A stretch of 27,943 bases of DNA from Bacillota bacterium (GTDB taxonomy: Bacteria > Bacillota > Clostridia > Lachnospirales > Lachnospiraceae): NCBI GenBank assembly GCA_023419655.1, contig JAEZXP010000088.1, positions 1 through 27,943 of the forward strand. The letters are read 5' to 3'. Each line of letters starts with the position of its first letter. The first letter of the stretch is position 1. The notes under the pieces were generated by a model, which was not told the DNA's origin, did not search any database, and saw only the letters and a program-made list of their open reading frames with translations. A program made the position numbers and the translations under genes. Shown in pieces: positions 1 to 7,913 of this stretch.

Positions 1-1
1 G

Positions 2-1633
2 AATGAGGAGGATATTGTTCAGGAAAAGAGGGTAATGAAGAAATTCACCTTTGACTTATTGCAAAACAAGCCTCAGGTTCTTACCCGGGTTGTTAAGAAC
101 TTATCGAAAAAAGGCATATTACCGGAGGAGGAAATATTCTCCCGCAGCTGTGCGGAGCATGAAAGCTTTTTTGACAATGCCCGGTACGATAATCTTAAAA
201 CGGAAAGTGCCAAATGGTGGGATAAGATGTGGAAGGATTCAGACATTGTAATTGATGGGGATGAAATAAACCAGCAGGGTATCCGCTTCTGTATCTTTCA
301 AATGCATCAGACCTATCACGGAGCGGATAAGGGGACGATTATCGGAGCCAAAGGGCTTACCGGAGAGGCCTATAGCGGTAATACATTTTGGGATACGGAA
401 GCCTACTGCCTGCCCTTCTATATATTCAATAATGTGGATGCGGCAAAGAATCTGCTTAATTTCCGTTCGATTACATTGCCGGAAGCGAAGGAACGTGCAA
501 AGGCGCTGGACTGTGAAGGCGCATTTTACCCGGTCGCAACAATCAGCGGTCATGAGTGCTGCAGTTTATGGCAGCATGCCAGTTTGCAGCTGCAGGCATC
601 AACTGCGGTAGCTTACGGCATAAAACATTATGAGAATATAACGAAGGACGAGGAATTCCTATTTGGCACGGGACTGCCCATTTTAATAGAGGTAAGCAGG
701 ATGCTGGCTACAAGGGGAGACTGGAATTCAGATAGAACACGGTATGGTTATTATGGCGTGATGGGACCGGATGAATTCCAGATGATGGTAAACAATAACT
801 GCTATACCAACTTTATGGCAAAGATGACATTTGAATATACCCTGGAGGTTATCGGGCGGTATCAGGAGAAATCGAATGCGGCATATGACGCTTTTTTAAA
901 GAAGCATCGCTTAACGAAGGATGAATTTGACCGTTGGGCAGATTTTGCCGGGCATATGTATATTCCGTATAATGAGGAAACCAAGCTTTTTGAGCAGCAT
1001 GAAGGCTATTTTGGTCTGCCCCATATGGATATTGACCGGATTCCGACGCAGGATTTTCCGCTCTATTATCATTGGAGCTATGACCGGATATACCGTAATG
1101 ATATGATTAAGCAGCCGGATGTACTGATGATGATGCTGCTTTACAACCGAACATTTACGAAAGAGCAGCTGCTGAAAAATTATGAGTATTACGAGCCAAG
1201 ATGTATCCATGAAAGCTCATTGTCACCATCGGTGCACTCCATATTAGCGGTTCAATTGCAAAAGCATGAGGAAGCCTATCGGTTCTTTGGCTTTGCAACC
1301 AGAATGGACCTGGATAATTACAACCGCAACACCTCCGAGGGATTACATACAACATCAATCGCTGCGGCTTGGATGAATATTGTCTACGGCTTTGGAGGAA
1401 TGCGTTCCGACGGAGAGACATTAAGCTTTTCACCCTCTATCCCGGGTGCATGGAAGGGATATTCTTTCCGCATTTACTACCAGGAGGATGTAATTGAGGT
1501 GGAAATTTTAAGAGATAGGGCATATTTCCATACGGTTCATGGCAGTGAGATAGATATCTTAATATATGAGCAGCCGGTGACCTTAACCGGTGAGCGGACA
1601 ATGATTTCGATACCGGAGGAGTGGAGAGGATAA
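2..1633 (+). CDS. GH65 family glycoside phosphorylase, 5' end outside window
   Basis: Glycoside hydrolase family 65 enzymes phosphorolyse alpha-glucosides with inversion, giving beta-glucose-1-phosphate. The visible part covers the end of the N-terminal beta-sandwich domain, the linker helices and the (alpha/alpha)6 catalytic domain. Counting from the first in-frame ATG (35), the segment GLTGEAYSGNTFWDTE lies at about 107-122, and the general acid should be the Glu of GPDEF (about 247), followed by NNNCYTN. KQPDVLMM and the TSEGLH segment expected near the phosphate site are also present. That ATG would give only 532 aa, about 200 short of the next gene's product, and the frame stays open to the window edge, so the true start is almost certainly upstream. 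The stop lies 3 nt before the next GH65 gene. Its GPDEFQ, where the neighbour has GPDEYHE, suggests a different acceptor specificity. The disaccharide cannot be named from sequence alone. Confidence 0.9.
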   Translation, partial: NEEDIVQEKRVMKKFTFDLLQNKPQVLTRVVKNLSKKGILPEEEIFSRSCAEHESFFDNARYDNLKTESAKWWDKMWKDSDIVIDGDEINQQGIRFCIFQMHQTYHGADKGTIIGAKGLTGEAYSGNTFWDTEAYCLPFYIFNNVDAAKNLLNFRSITLPEAKERAKALDCEGAFYPVATISGHECCSLWQHASLQLQASTAVAYGIKHYENITKDEEFLFGTGLPILIEVSRMLATRGDWNSDRTRYGYYGVMGPDEFQMMVNNNCYTNFMAKMTFEYTLEVIGRYQEKSNAAYDAFLKKHRLTKDEFDRWADFAGHMYIPYNEETKLFEQHEGYFGLPHMDIDRIPTQDFPLYYHWSYDRIYRNDMIKQPDVLMMMLLYNRTFTKEQLLKNYEYYEPRCIHESSLSPSVHSILAVQLQKHEEAYRFFGFATRMDLDNYNRNTSEGLHTTSIAAAWMNIVYGFGGMRSDGETLSFSPSIPGAWKGYSFRIYYQEDVIEVEILRDRAYFHTVHGSEIDILIYEQPVTLTGERTMISIPEEWRG

Positions 1634-1636
1634 GGT

Positions 1637-3844
1637 ATGAAGGACTGGATTATTGAGGAGAGCGGATTTCATAAAGACAATATCACATCAAACGGGAATA
1701 AATTTCTGGTTGGGAATGGATATCTTGGTATTCGGGGAACACTTTCTGAATATGAGAAGAGTGAATTTCCGGCAATAAACCTTGCAGGCATTTATGACCG
1801 GGTTGGCGATGCCTGGCGTGAACCGCTGAATGCTCCCAATGGCTTATATACCTATATCAGGTTTGAGGGGAAAGCGTATTGTTTACCGGGTGAATTGCCC
1901 TTAAATCATCGTATGGCATTGGATTACAGGCATGGTATTTTTTATCGGGATACAAAATGGAACACCGGTAATGGGACAATTCATGTAAAGGCAGAGCGAT
2001 TCGCCAGTTTAGATGAAGCGCATCTGATTGTGATGAGGTATCGTGTGTGCTCTAATTCAGACGGAGAATTAATAATCTATACGGGTATCGATGGGGAGGT
2101 GTGGGATATTAACGGACCTCACTATGATGAGATGATATTATCCGATACAGGGCAATCGATACAAGCGGTGGGAGTTACCCATGAGAATAAGGACTGGGTA
2201 TGCGTCTGTGAAGCATACGATGCGAATTTTCCATTAGATGAGAAGAAGATAATCACAGAAGGAAAGAAGATACTCAGGGTATTAATATTACGTACAAAAG
2301 CTGGTATTACTTATGATGTATACAAATATATCAGTGTCTATACAAGCAGAGATTGTCCCGACTTTCTTAACCGGGCAAATGACCTGGTGAGCAAGGCAAA
2401 AGAGGAGGGGTATGCATCGGTATTGAAACGCCATATCGCCGTTTGGGAGAATAAATGGAGCTTGTCCGAGGTTGTAATTGACGGCGACGATGCCGCCATG
2501 GAGGCCTTAAATTATTCGATTTATCATCTCCACTGCGTAGCACCCCGGCATGCAGATAATCTGTCAATTGCGGCCAGAGGCTTATCGGGGCAGGTGTATA
2601 AGGGAGCAGTATTCTGGGATACGGAAATGTATATGCTGGATTTTTTTCTTTTTACCGAACCGGCGGTGGCAAAAGCCCTGGTAAAATACCGCATCGATAC
2701 GTTAGAAGGGGCTAAAAGAAAAGCCTTAAGCTATGGATATGAGGGGGCATTCTATGCATGGGAGAGCCAGGAGGGCGGCTATGATGCCTGCTCGGATTAT
2801 AATGTAACAGATGTGTTTACAGGAAGACCGATGCGAACCTATTTTAAGGATAAGCAGATACACATATCCTCTGCGGTTGTGTACGGAATGATGAGGTATA
2901 TCGATTATACAGGCGACATGGATATCTTATCCGAGGGAGGAGCCGAAGTCATATTGGAATGTGCCAGGTTTTATTATCATCTTTTGATTAAAAAGGTTCA
3001 TTCAGACAGGTATGAGCTTCATGACGTGATAGGGCCGGATGAATATCATGAGCGGATAAATAACAATGCCTATACCAACAGGATGGCAAAATACACCTTT
3101 GACAGTGCGGTGCGTATAATTACGATGCTTCCTCAACTGGACAAGATGCTGAATGACAGGCTGGCGCAGCAGTATGATATTACTGCCCTTATCCATGCGT
3201 TTAAGGATGCGGCGCTCAGGCTGTATATCCCCCTTCCGGATAATAAGAGTCAGGTTATCGGACAGTTTGACGGATATGAACAGCTGGAGGATGTCAGTTT
3301 GGAGGAATTAAAGGGGCGTCTGCTGCATGAGAAGGAATACTGGGGAGGAGCATATGGAATTGCAGCGCATACGAAGATAATCAAACAAGCCGATGTTGTG
3401 GCTATGCTGAATCTCTTCGGGCATGAATATCGTGAGGAAATACTTTTAAAGAACTGGGAGTATTATGAGCCAAGAACGGAACATGGTTCCTCCCTTAGTG
3501 CATGTATGTATGCCATGCTGGCATGCAAATGCCATATGCCGGACAGAGCCTATCCGCTATTTATGAAATCGGCGGCCGCGGACCTTAGCGGAGAGGGAAA
3601 ACAGTGGGCAGGGCTTATCTATATCGGAGGTACCCACCCTGCTTCTGCAGGCGGAGCCTATAAGACCGCTATCCAGGGATTTGGCGGAATATATCCGGAA
3701 GATGGCAAGTTAGTGGCCGAACCTCATCTGCCGGCACGATGGAACAAGATGTTATGCAAAGTAATCTACCGGGGAGATTTGTATCAGATAGAGATTACAA
3801 AAAAACATGCCAAGATAAGTAATCTTGGCAGATATACCTCTTAA
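1637..3844 (+). CDS. GH65 family glycoside phosphorylase (kojibiose/nigerose phosphorylase-like)
   Basis: Complete 735-residue GH65 protein, near the usual family length of 750-790, cytosolic with no signal peptide. Residues 1 to about 245 form the N-terminal beta-sandwich (SNGNKFLVGNGYLGIRGT near residue 18). The catalytic barrel follows, with GLSGQVYKGAVFWDTEMY at about 315-332. The general acid Glu469 sits in VIGPDEYHERINNNAYTN. Later come KQADVVAM, EHGSSLS and the GGTHPAS segment at the phosphate end. GH65 members with this pattern include kojibiose, nigerose, trehalose and glucosyl-rhamnose phosphorylases; I cannot choose among them. The ATG follows a GGAGAGGA ribosome binding site 6 nt upstream and only 3 nt after the preceding GH65 stop, so the two are co-transcribed. 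The stop codon abuts the stop of the convergent lacI-type gene with no intergenic base. A beta-phosphoglucomutase gene nearby supports phosphorolysis to beta-glucose-1-phosphate. Confidence 0.93.
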   Translation: MKDWIIEESGFHKDNITSNGNKFLVGNGYLGIRGTLSEYEKSEFPAINLAGIYDRVGDAWREPLNAPNGLYTYIRFEGKAYCLPGELPLNHRMALDYRHGIFYRDTKWNTGNGTIHVKAERFASLDEAHLIVMRYRVCSNSDGELIIYTGIDGEVWDINGPHYDEMILSDTGQSIQAVGVTHENKDWVCVCEAYDANFPLDEKKIITEGKKILRVLILRTKAGITYDVYKYISVYTSRDCPDFLNRANDLVSKAKEEGYASVLKRHIAVWENKWSLSEVVIDGDDAAMEALNYSIYHLHCVAPRHADNLSIAARGLSGQVYKGAVFWDTEMYMLDFFLFTEPAVAKALVKYRIDTLEGAKRKALSYGYEGAFYAWESQEGGYDACSDYNVTDVFTGRPMRTYFKDKQIHISSAVVYGMMRYIDYTGDMDILSEGGAEVILECARFYYHLLIKKVHSDRYELHDVIGPDEYHERINNNAYTNRMAKYTFDSAVRIITMLPQLDKMLNDRLAQQYDITALIHAFKDAALRLYIPLPDNKSQVIGQFDGYEQLEDVSLEELKGRLLHEKEYWGGAYGIAAHTKIIKQADVVAMLNLFGHEYREEILLKNWEYYEPRTEHGSSLSACMYAMLACKCHMPDRAYPLFMKSAAADLSGEGKQWAGLIYIGGTHPASAGGAYKTAIQGFGGIYPEDGKLVAEPHLPARWNKMLCKVIYRGDLYQIEITKKHAKISNLGRYTS

Positions 3845-4864
3845 TTATACTGTTTTTACGCTGTCACGCTCCACAAGCTTGATTGGCAGAATAATTTCAC
3901 GGTTTTTAATAAATTTTTTAGCAAGCAGGTCCATCAGAAAATCAACCGCCAGCTTTCCCTTCAGGTATGCATCCTGATGAATGGTTGTCAGCTTGGGAGA
4001 GGTAAGCATACACAGGTTAATATTATCAAAACCTATCATTGAGATATCATCCGGCACGTTTTTGCCGTATTGCCGTATTCCTGCCATGATACCGGCTGCC
4101 ATAATATCAGCGGTCGAAAAGACGGCAGTAATGTCATCCTGCTTTGCAATTGTATAACCAAGCTCCAGGGTGGTGTCGACATCAAGCTCCCGCTCAAATA
4201 CAAGCTCCGGACGAAATGGAATGGAAGCTTCTGAAAGAGCATCTTTATAGCCCCTGAAACGCTCATATACAACGCCGTGGTCCCGGATTGGAGGAGAAGC
4301 AAAAGCGATATCCTTATGACCGTGCTCAATCAGATAACGGGTAGCGGTATATCCGCCCTTATAATCCTCCAAACCTATTTTACAGATATTTGTGTGATTT
4401 GTGTTGTTTATATAGCTGTCAATCAGAACAATCGGAATATTAATGTCAGCCAGGGACTGAAAGAATTCATCCTGAAATACACCGGTAAAGAAGAGACCAT
4501 CCACATTCCAGTTACGAAGAAAGGATAATAATTCGGAGGAGGTCTGAACGGTTCTCAGCATCAGGTAATATCCGTTATTACTTAAGGTTCTTTCAATTGA
4601 GCCGATAAATGCGGAATGAAAGGGGTCCTCTACGATACTTTCATTATTATGAGGTGCCAGGTGGCTGATAACGCCGATAACTTTGGAAGAGCTTGAGACC
4701 AATGAGCGGGCCGACATATTAGGTACATACCCTAATTTATCAATTGCCTCATTAATTCGGTCGATGGTCTCTGCGGATACGCGTCCCGACCTGCCATGTA
4801 TCACGTTGGAGACAGTGGTGCAGCTTACCCCTACAGCTTGCGCGATATCTTTTATTGTAGTCAT
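3845..4864 (-). CDS. LacI family transcriptional regulator
   Basis: A 339-residue LacI/GalR repressor of usual length. The N-terminal helix-turn-helix (MTTIKDIAQAVGVSCTTVSN...) is followed by a hinge helix with the YVPNMSARSL pattern. A periplasmic-binding-protein-like effector domain starts near KVIGVI and includes the typical VFSTADIMAAGIMAG and DISMIGFDN segments. It should bind a sugar or sugar phosphate and repress the carbohydrate genes on either side. The ATG has a well placed AGGAAGGG ribosome binding site. A perfect palindrome lies between this site and the divergent beta-phosphoglucomutase gene, so autoregulation together with control of that operon is likely. It is convergent with the GH65 pair and touches it stop to stop. 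Confidence 0.95.
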   Translation of the reverse strand: MTTIKDIAQAVGVSCTTVSNVIHGRSGRVSAETIDRINEAIDKLGYVPNMSARSLVSSSSKVIGVISHLAPHNNESIVEDPFHSAFIGSIERTLSNNGYYLMLRTVQTSSELLSFLRNWNVDGLFFTGVFQDEFFQSLADINIPIVLIDSYINNTNHTNICKIGLEDYKGGYTATRYLIEHGHKDIAFASPPIRDHGVVYERFRGYKDALSEASIPFRPELVFERELDVDTTLELGYTIAKQDDITAVFSTADIMAAGIMAGIRQYGKNVPDDISMIGFDNINLCMLTSPKLTTIHQDAYLKGKLAVDFLMDLLAKKFIKNREIILPIKLVERDSVKTV

Positions 4865-4879
4865 TTATACATCCCTTCC

Positions 4880-4908
4880 TAATAGGTTTAATGTTAAACC
4901 CATATAAT
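4880..4908 (+). promoter_or_regulatory. Possible promoter of the pgmB-type operon
   Basis: A consensus -10 (TATAAT, 4903-4908) is visible, but the -35 position (about 4880-4885) matches poorly. The operator-like palindrome fills the spacer, so repressor binding would block polymerase directly. Confidence 0.45.
4885..4900. promoter_or_regulatory. Operator-like palindrome for the adjacent LacI regulator
   Basis: GGTTTAA-TG-TTAAACC is a perfect inverted repeat with 7-nt arms and a 2-nt centre. It lies between the divergent lacI-type and pgmB-type genes, 20 nt upstream of the repressor start. Size, symmetry and position fit a LacI-family operator. Inference: the local repressor binds here. Confidence 0.7.
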
Positions 4909-4973
4909 TTAGTTTAGTTTATCACAAATGCGGTTATTTGTACAGATTTAAAAATACTTTAGAAAGGCGGGAG

Positions 4974-5633
4974 ATGAGGCCGTTGATTAGAGGAGTTATT
5001 TTCGATTTAGACGGAGTCTTGGTATCAACAGATGAAATGCATTTTAAAGCATGGAAGATGTTGGCGGATGAGCTGGGAATTACGAATTTCACAAAGGAAG
5101 ACAATAAATTTCAAAAAGGTGTCAGCCGGATGGAATCACTGGAGGTGGTCTTAAGAAAGGGAAATCGAATATATAGTGAGGAAGAAAAACTGGCCTTTGC
5201 AACAAAAAAGAATCATTACTATATTGATTTGCTGCAAGGTCTGACAGATAAAGCTGTTTTAAAGGATGTTATTGTTACCCTGGATATGCTTAAAGAGCGG
5301 GACATTGCAATCGGTATCGGCTCCGCCAGCAAAAACGCAGAAATAATATTAAAAAGAACCGGCTTATACAACTATATCGACCAGGTCAGCTGCGGGCTTG
5401 ATACGACGAAATCAAAGCCGGACCCGGAGGTATTTATAATAGCGGCTAAGAAATTGGATTTGCCCAATGAGGAATGCCTGGTAGTAGAAGACTCTGCCGC
5501 AGGGATTGTTGCGGCTAAGGCTGCGGATATGAAGACCTTGGGAGTAGGACCTGAATACAGGCAGCTGGGAGCGGATTATGAATCGCTGACGCTTCAAAGT
5601 GATGTGGACTGGAATGAAATATTAGAAAGATAA
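4974..5633 (+). CDS. pgmB: Beta-phosphoglucomutase (HAD superfamily)
   Basis: Converts beta-glucose-1-phosphate to glucose-6-phosphate, linking GH65 phosphorolysis to glycolysis in the cytosol. From this start the protein has 219 residues, the usual size. HAD motif I is FDLDGVL with Asp11 (nucleophile) and Asp13 (acid/base), followed by the cap domain. Motif II is GSASKNA, the motif III lysine is in KSKPDP, and motif IV is VVEDSAAGIVAAKAA. An in-frame TTG at 4938 would add 12 residues, but ATG 4974 has the AAAGGCGGGAG ribosome binding site directly upstream and begins at the family's normal N-terminus. The gene is divergent from the lacI-type regulator across a palindromic operator and leads an operon with the next two genes. 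Confidence 0.94.
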   Translation: MRPLIRGVIFDLDGVLVSTDEMHFKAWKMLADELGITNFTKEDNKFQKGVSRMESLEVVLRKGNRIYSEEEKLAFATKKNHYYIDLLQGLTDKAVLKDVIVTLDMLKERDIAIGIGSASKNAEIILKRTGLYNYIDQVSCGLDTTKSKPDPEVFIIAAKKLDLPNEECLVVEDSAAGIVAAKAADMKTLGVGPEYRQLGADYESLTLQSDVDWNEILER

Positions 5634-5650
5634 TATGGAGGTAGCTATCG

Positions 5651-7216
5651 ATGGAGAGGAAGAAAAAGGTACTAAAAATTGCGGAATGGCTGTTGGTATT
5701 GGCTCTGTTTGTCTCCCTGTCTGCAGTTGCATTAAAAACAAGGGACAGATTTCAGGAAGTAAAGGAAACCGTCAGCATGCAGGATACGAAATTAGTATTG
5801 TACGAAGGGCCGAAATCACTAAAGGATGCCACCAAGGATGCTCTTAAGGCGGCGAAAGAAAAAGACAGAGAGTTTTCTTTGTTGCACTGTACAGATACAA
5901 TCGTCACCATAAACGGCTATGAAAGCTATGTATATGATACAAATGTAAACCATAGCCGGTCATGGTCGGCGAATTATATGCCTGTGCAATCGAGAACGCC
6001 AATTACCTATTTTGATTTTGAGGGGATAGCCAATATCGAGGTTACGGTACCGGATATGGATTTGGTATCCGTTAAGCTAAGCCCTGTAAGCACCGGAATA
6101 GAACCTGTTATGGATGCGATTAACCATAAGATATCCTTTACGATAACCGAACCGGGAAATTATACACTGACATTTAATGATTCTCCCGCCAGGGCGCTGC
6201 ATATATTTGCGAACCCTCTTGAGACGGAGGTTCCATCTTTTGAGGATGAGAATGTTATCTATATCGGGCCGGGAGAATGGGATATTGAATCCATCATGCT
6301 TGAGGATAATCAGACATTATATATCTCGGGCGGTGCAGTAATACACGGTGTCGTGAACGCAAACTATGCCGGAAATGTAAAGGTATTGGGAAGAGGCATC
6401 ATTGACGGGTCGGGGTATAAAACCTGGGGCGGCAGTACCGCCCATGTACCGCTTAAGTTTGACTTTTGCGATAAGGTGGAGATTAAGGATGTCATCGTCT
6501 TAAATCCCAACGCATGGGTATTAAATTCTCTTAATACGAAGAATGAGACAATTGACGGGGTAAGAATTATATCCTCCAGACCGAACGGTGACGGCATAAC
6601 CCTGCAATCCTGTGAAAATGTTATGGTACAAAACTGCTTCGTAAGAAGCTGGGATGACTCCCTCGTTGTAAAGAATTATACCGGAGATACCAATAATATT
6701 ACGTTTAAGAACAACCAGCTATGGACGGACCTGGCTCAGTCCATGGAGATTGGATTTGAAACCAATAAAGGGAACAAGGAAAATGCTGTGATATCGGGAG
6801 TTACCTTTGAGGATATTACGGTGCTGAATAACTTCCATAAGCCGGTTATCTCTGTTCATAATGCAGATGATGCGATGATAAAGGATATCGTCTTTAGAAA
6901 TATCACCGTTGAAAATGCACAGATGGGCTCCGGGGACGGGGAGGAGATGGCATACCTTATTGATTTGTTTATCACGCAGAGCTCGAATTGGAGTACTACA
7001 AAGGAGCGGGGGCAGATACGGGATGTGCTGATAGACGGAGTAAAAGTGCTGTCAGGAAAATTTAACGGTTCCAGAATAAAAGGATATGATGCGGCCCATA
7101 CAATAGAAGATGTCACAATTAAGAATGTGGAGATTCTGGGTGAGAAAATAACCAGCTTCGAACAGGGTAAATTCGAGATCGATGAGGAGTCTTCCAGGAA
7201 TCTGATAATAGAATAG
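5651..7216 (+). CDS. Membrane-anchored right-handed beta-helix glycoside hydrolase (GH28/GH49-like, clan GH-N)
   Basis: A 521-residue protein with a short basic N-terminus and one hydrophobic segment (about residues 8-28), so probably an uncleaved anchor with the enzyme outside. An N-terminal beta domain (about 45-190) precedes a beta-helix (about 200-510) with repeated GNVKVLGRGIIDG and VTFEDITV type coils. Asp314 in NGDGI and the pair Asp335-Asp336 in SWDDSLVVKN reproduce the three-Asp layout of GH28 (an Asp, then a DD pair 21 residues later). The GH28 active-site histidine motif GHG is absent; SMEIGFE stands at about that place. The entry LHIFANPLE...VIYIGPG followed by LYISGGAVIHG also recalls GH49 dextranases. 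An alpha-glucan substrate would fit the GH65 neighbours, but pectin is equally possible from the fold. GGAGG lies 9 nt before the ATG, 17 nt after pgmB. Confidence 0.75.
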   Translation: MERKKKVLKIAEWLLVLALFVSLSAVALKTRDRFQEVKETVSMQDTKLVLYEGPKSLKDATKDALKAAKEKDREFSLLHCTDTIVTINGYESYVYDTNVNHSRSWSANYMPVQSRTPITYFDFEGIANIEVTVPDMDLVSVKLSPVSTGIEPVMDAINHKISFTITEPGNYTLTFNDSPARALHIFANPLETEVPSFEDENVIYIGPGEWDIESIMLEDNQTLYISGGAVIHGVVNANYAGNVKVLGRGIIDGSGYKTWGGSTAHVPLKFDFCDKVEIKDVIVLNPNAWVLNSLNTKNETIDGVRIISSRPNGDGITLQSCENVMVQNCFVRSWDDSLVVKNYTGDTNNITFKNNQLWTDLAQSMEIGFETNKGNKENAVISGVTFEDITVLNNFHKPVISVHNADDAMIKDIVFRNITVENAQMGSGDGEEMAYLIDLFITQSSNWSTTKERGQIRDVLIDGVKVLSGKFNGSRIKGYDAAHTIEDVTIKNVEILGEKITSFEQGKFEIDEESSRNLIIE

Positions 7217-7228
7217 GGGGAATTTAAT

Positions 7229-7849
7229 ATGACAATCTTTCGCAGAGGACTGTTAATTTTGCTGGCAGCAGCAAATATTGCAGTATTGATTTACTTTTTT
7301 AACGGAATAAAAGAACCTCCTAAGGAAATGAGCGCTGAAAATGTGACGGTAGTTTCGGCACCGGACCAGACAGAAGCCCAGCCTCATCCGGATTTTATTA
7401 AGGAGGAATTCGTCCTTACCCTGCCGGAGGGTGAGAATATAGCAGTTGATAAAAAGATTAAGGATAATGGATTTACCGATGTATATGGGGCAAACAGAGC
7501 CAATAATGGCAGTGCTGACGGGTCTTCCTACTGGGAAAGCAAGGGATTTCCCGGTACCTTAACGATTGATTTGGAGGAAGCATCAAAGATTCATGCCGTC
7601 AGAGTTGTGCTTAATCCGTTATCGATATGGGGCAAGCGTACGCAGACCATTGCCGTGAATATAAGTTCAGACGGTGAGAGCTTTACGGAGCTGGTAAAAA
7701 CGAAGCAATATACATTTGACCCGGATGAAGGCAATCAGGTGCAAATTCCATTTGATGAGACAGAGGCGAGGTTCGTTCAGCTTGTATTCACGGAGAATTC
7801 GGGAGCAGGCGGAGGACAGGTAGCAGAATTTGAGATTTACAGCAAATAG
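7229..7849 (+). CDS. Membrane-anchored F5/8 type C (CBM32-like) domain protein
   Basis: A 206-residue protein with an N-terminal transmembrane anchor (about 6-25, RRGLLILLAAANIAVLIYFF), an acidic and proline-containing linker, then one discoidin/F5/8 type C domain (about 75-205). NNGSADGSSYWES, GTLTIDLEEASKIHAVRV and the closing FVQLVFTEN...VAEFEIYSK are typical of the jellyroll carbohydrate-binding fold. It has no catalytic domain. It starts 12 nt after the beta-helix hydrolase with an AGGGGG ribosome binding site, so it is probably the last gene of the same operon. It may hold the glycan substrate at the membrane next to the hydrolase; this role is inference. Confidence 0.8.
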   Translation: MTIFRRGLLILLAAANIAVLIYFFNGIKEPPKEMSAENVTVVSAPDQTEAQPHPDFIKEEFVLTLPEGENIAVDKKIKDNGFTDVYGANRANNGSADGSSYWESKGFPGTLTIDLEEASKIHAVRVVLNPLSIWGKRTQTIAVNISSDGESFTELVKTKQYTFDPDEGNQVQIPFDETEARFVQLVFTENSGAGGGQVAEFEIYSK

Positions 7850-7913
7850 ATAGCGTTGGATATAATCAATCCTTGAAGTTGAAGGGTTCTCTTTGAGGGG
7901 TGGGCTGTTACTT

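Noticed and set aside
4938..4973. TTG start for the beta-phosphoglucomutase
   Set aside because: No ribosome binding site; ATG 4974 has one and begins at the normal family N-terminus.
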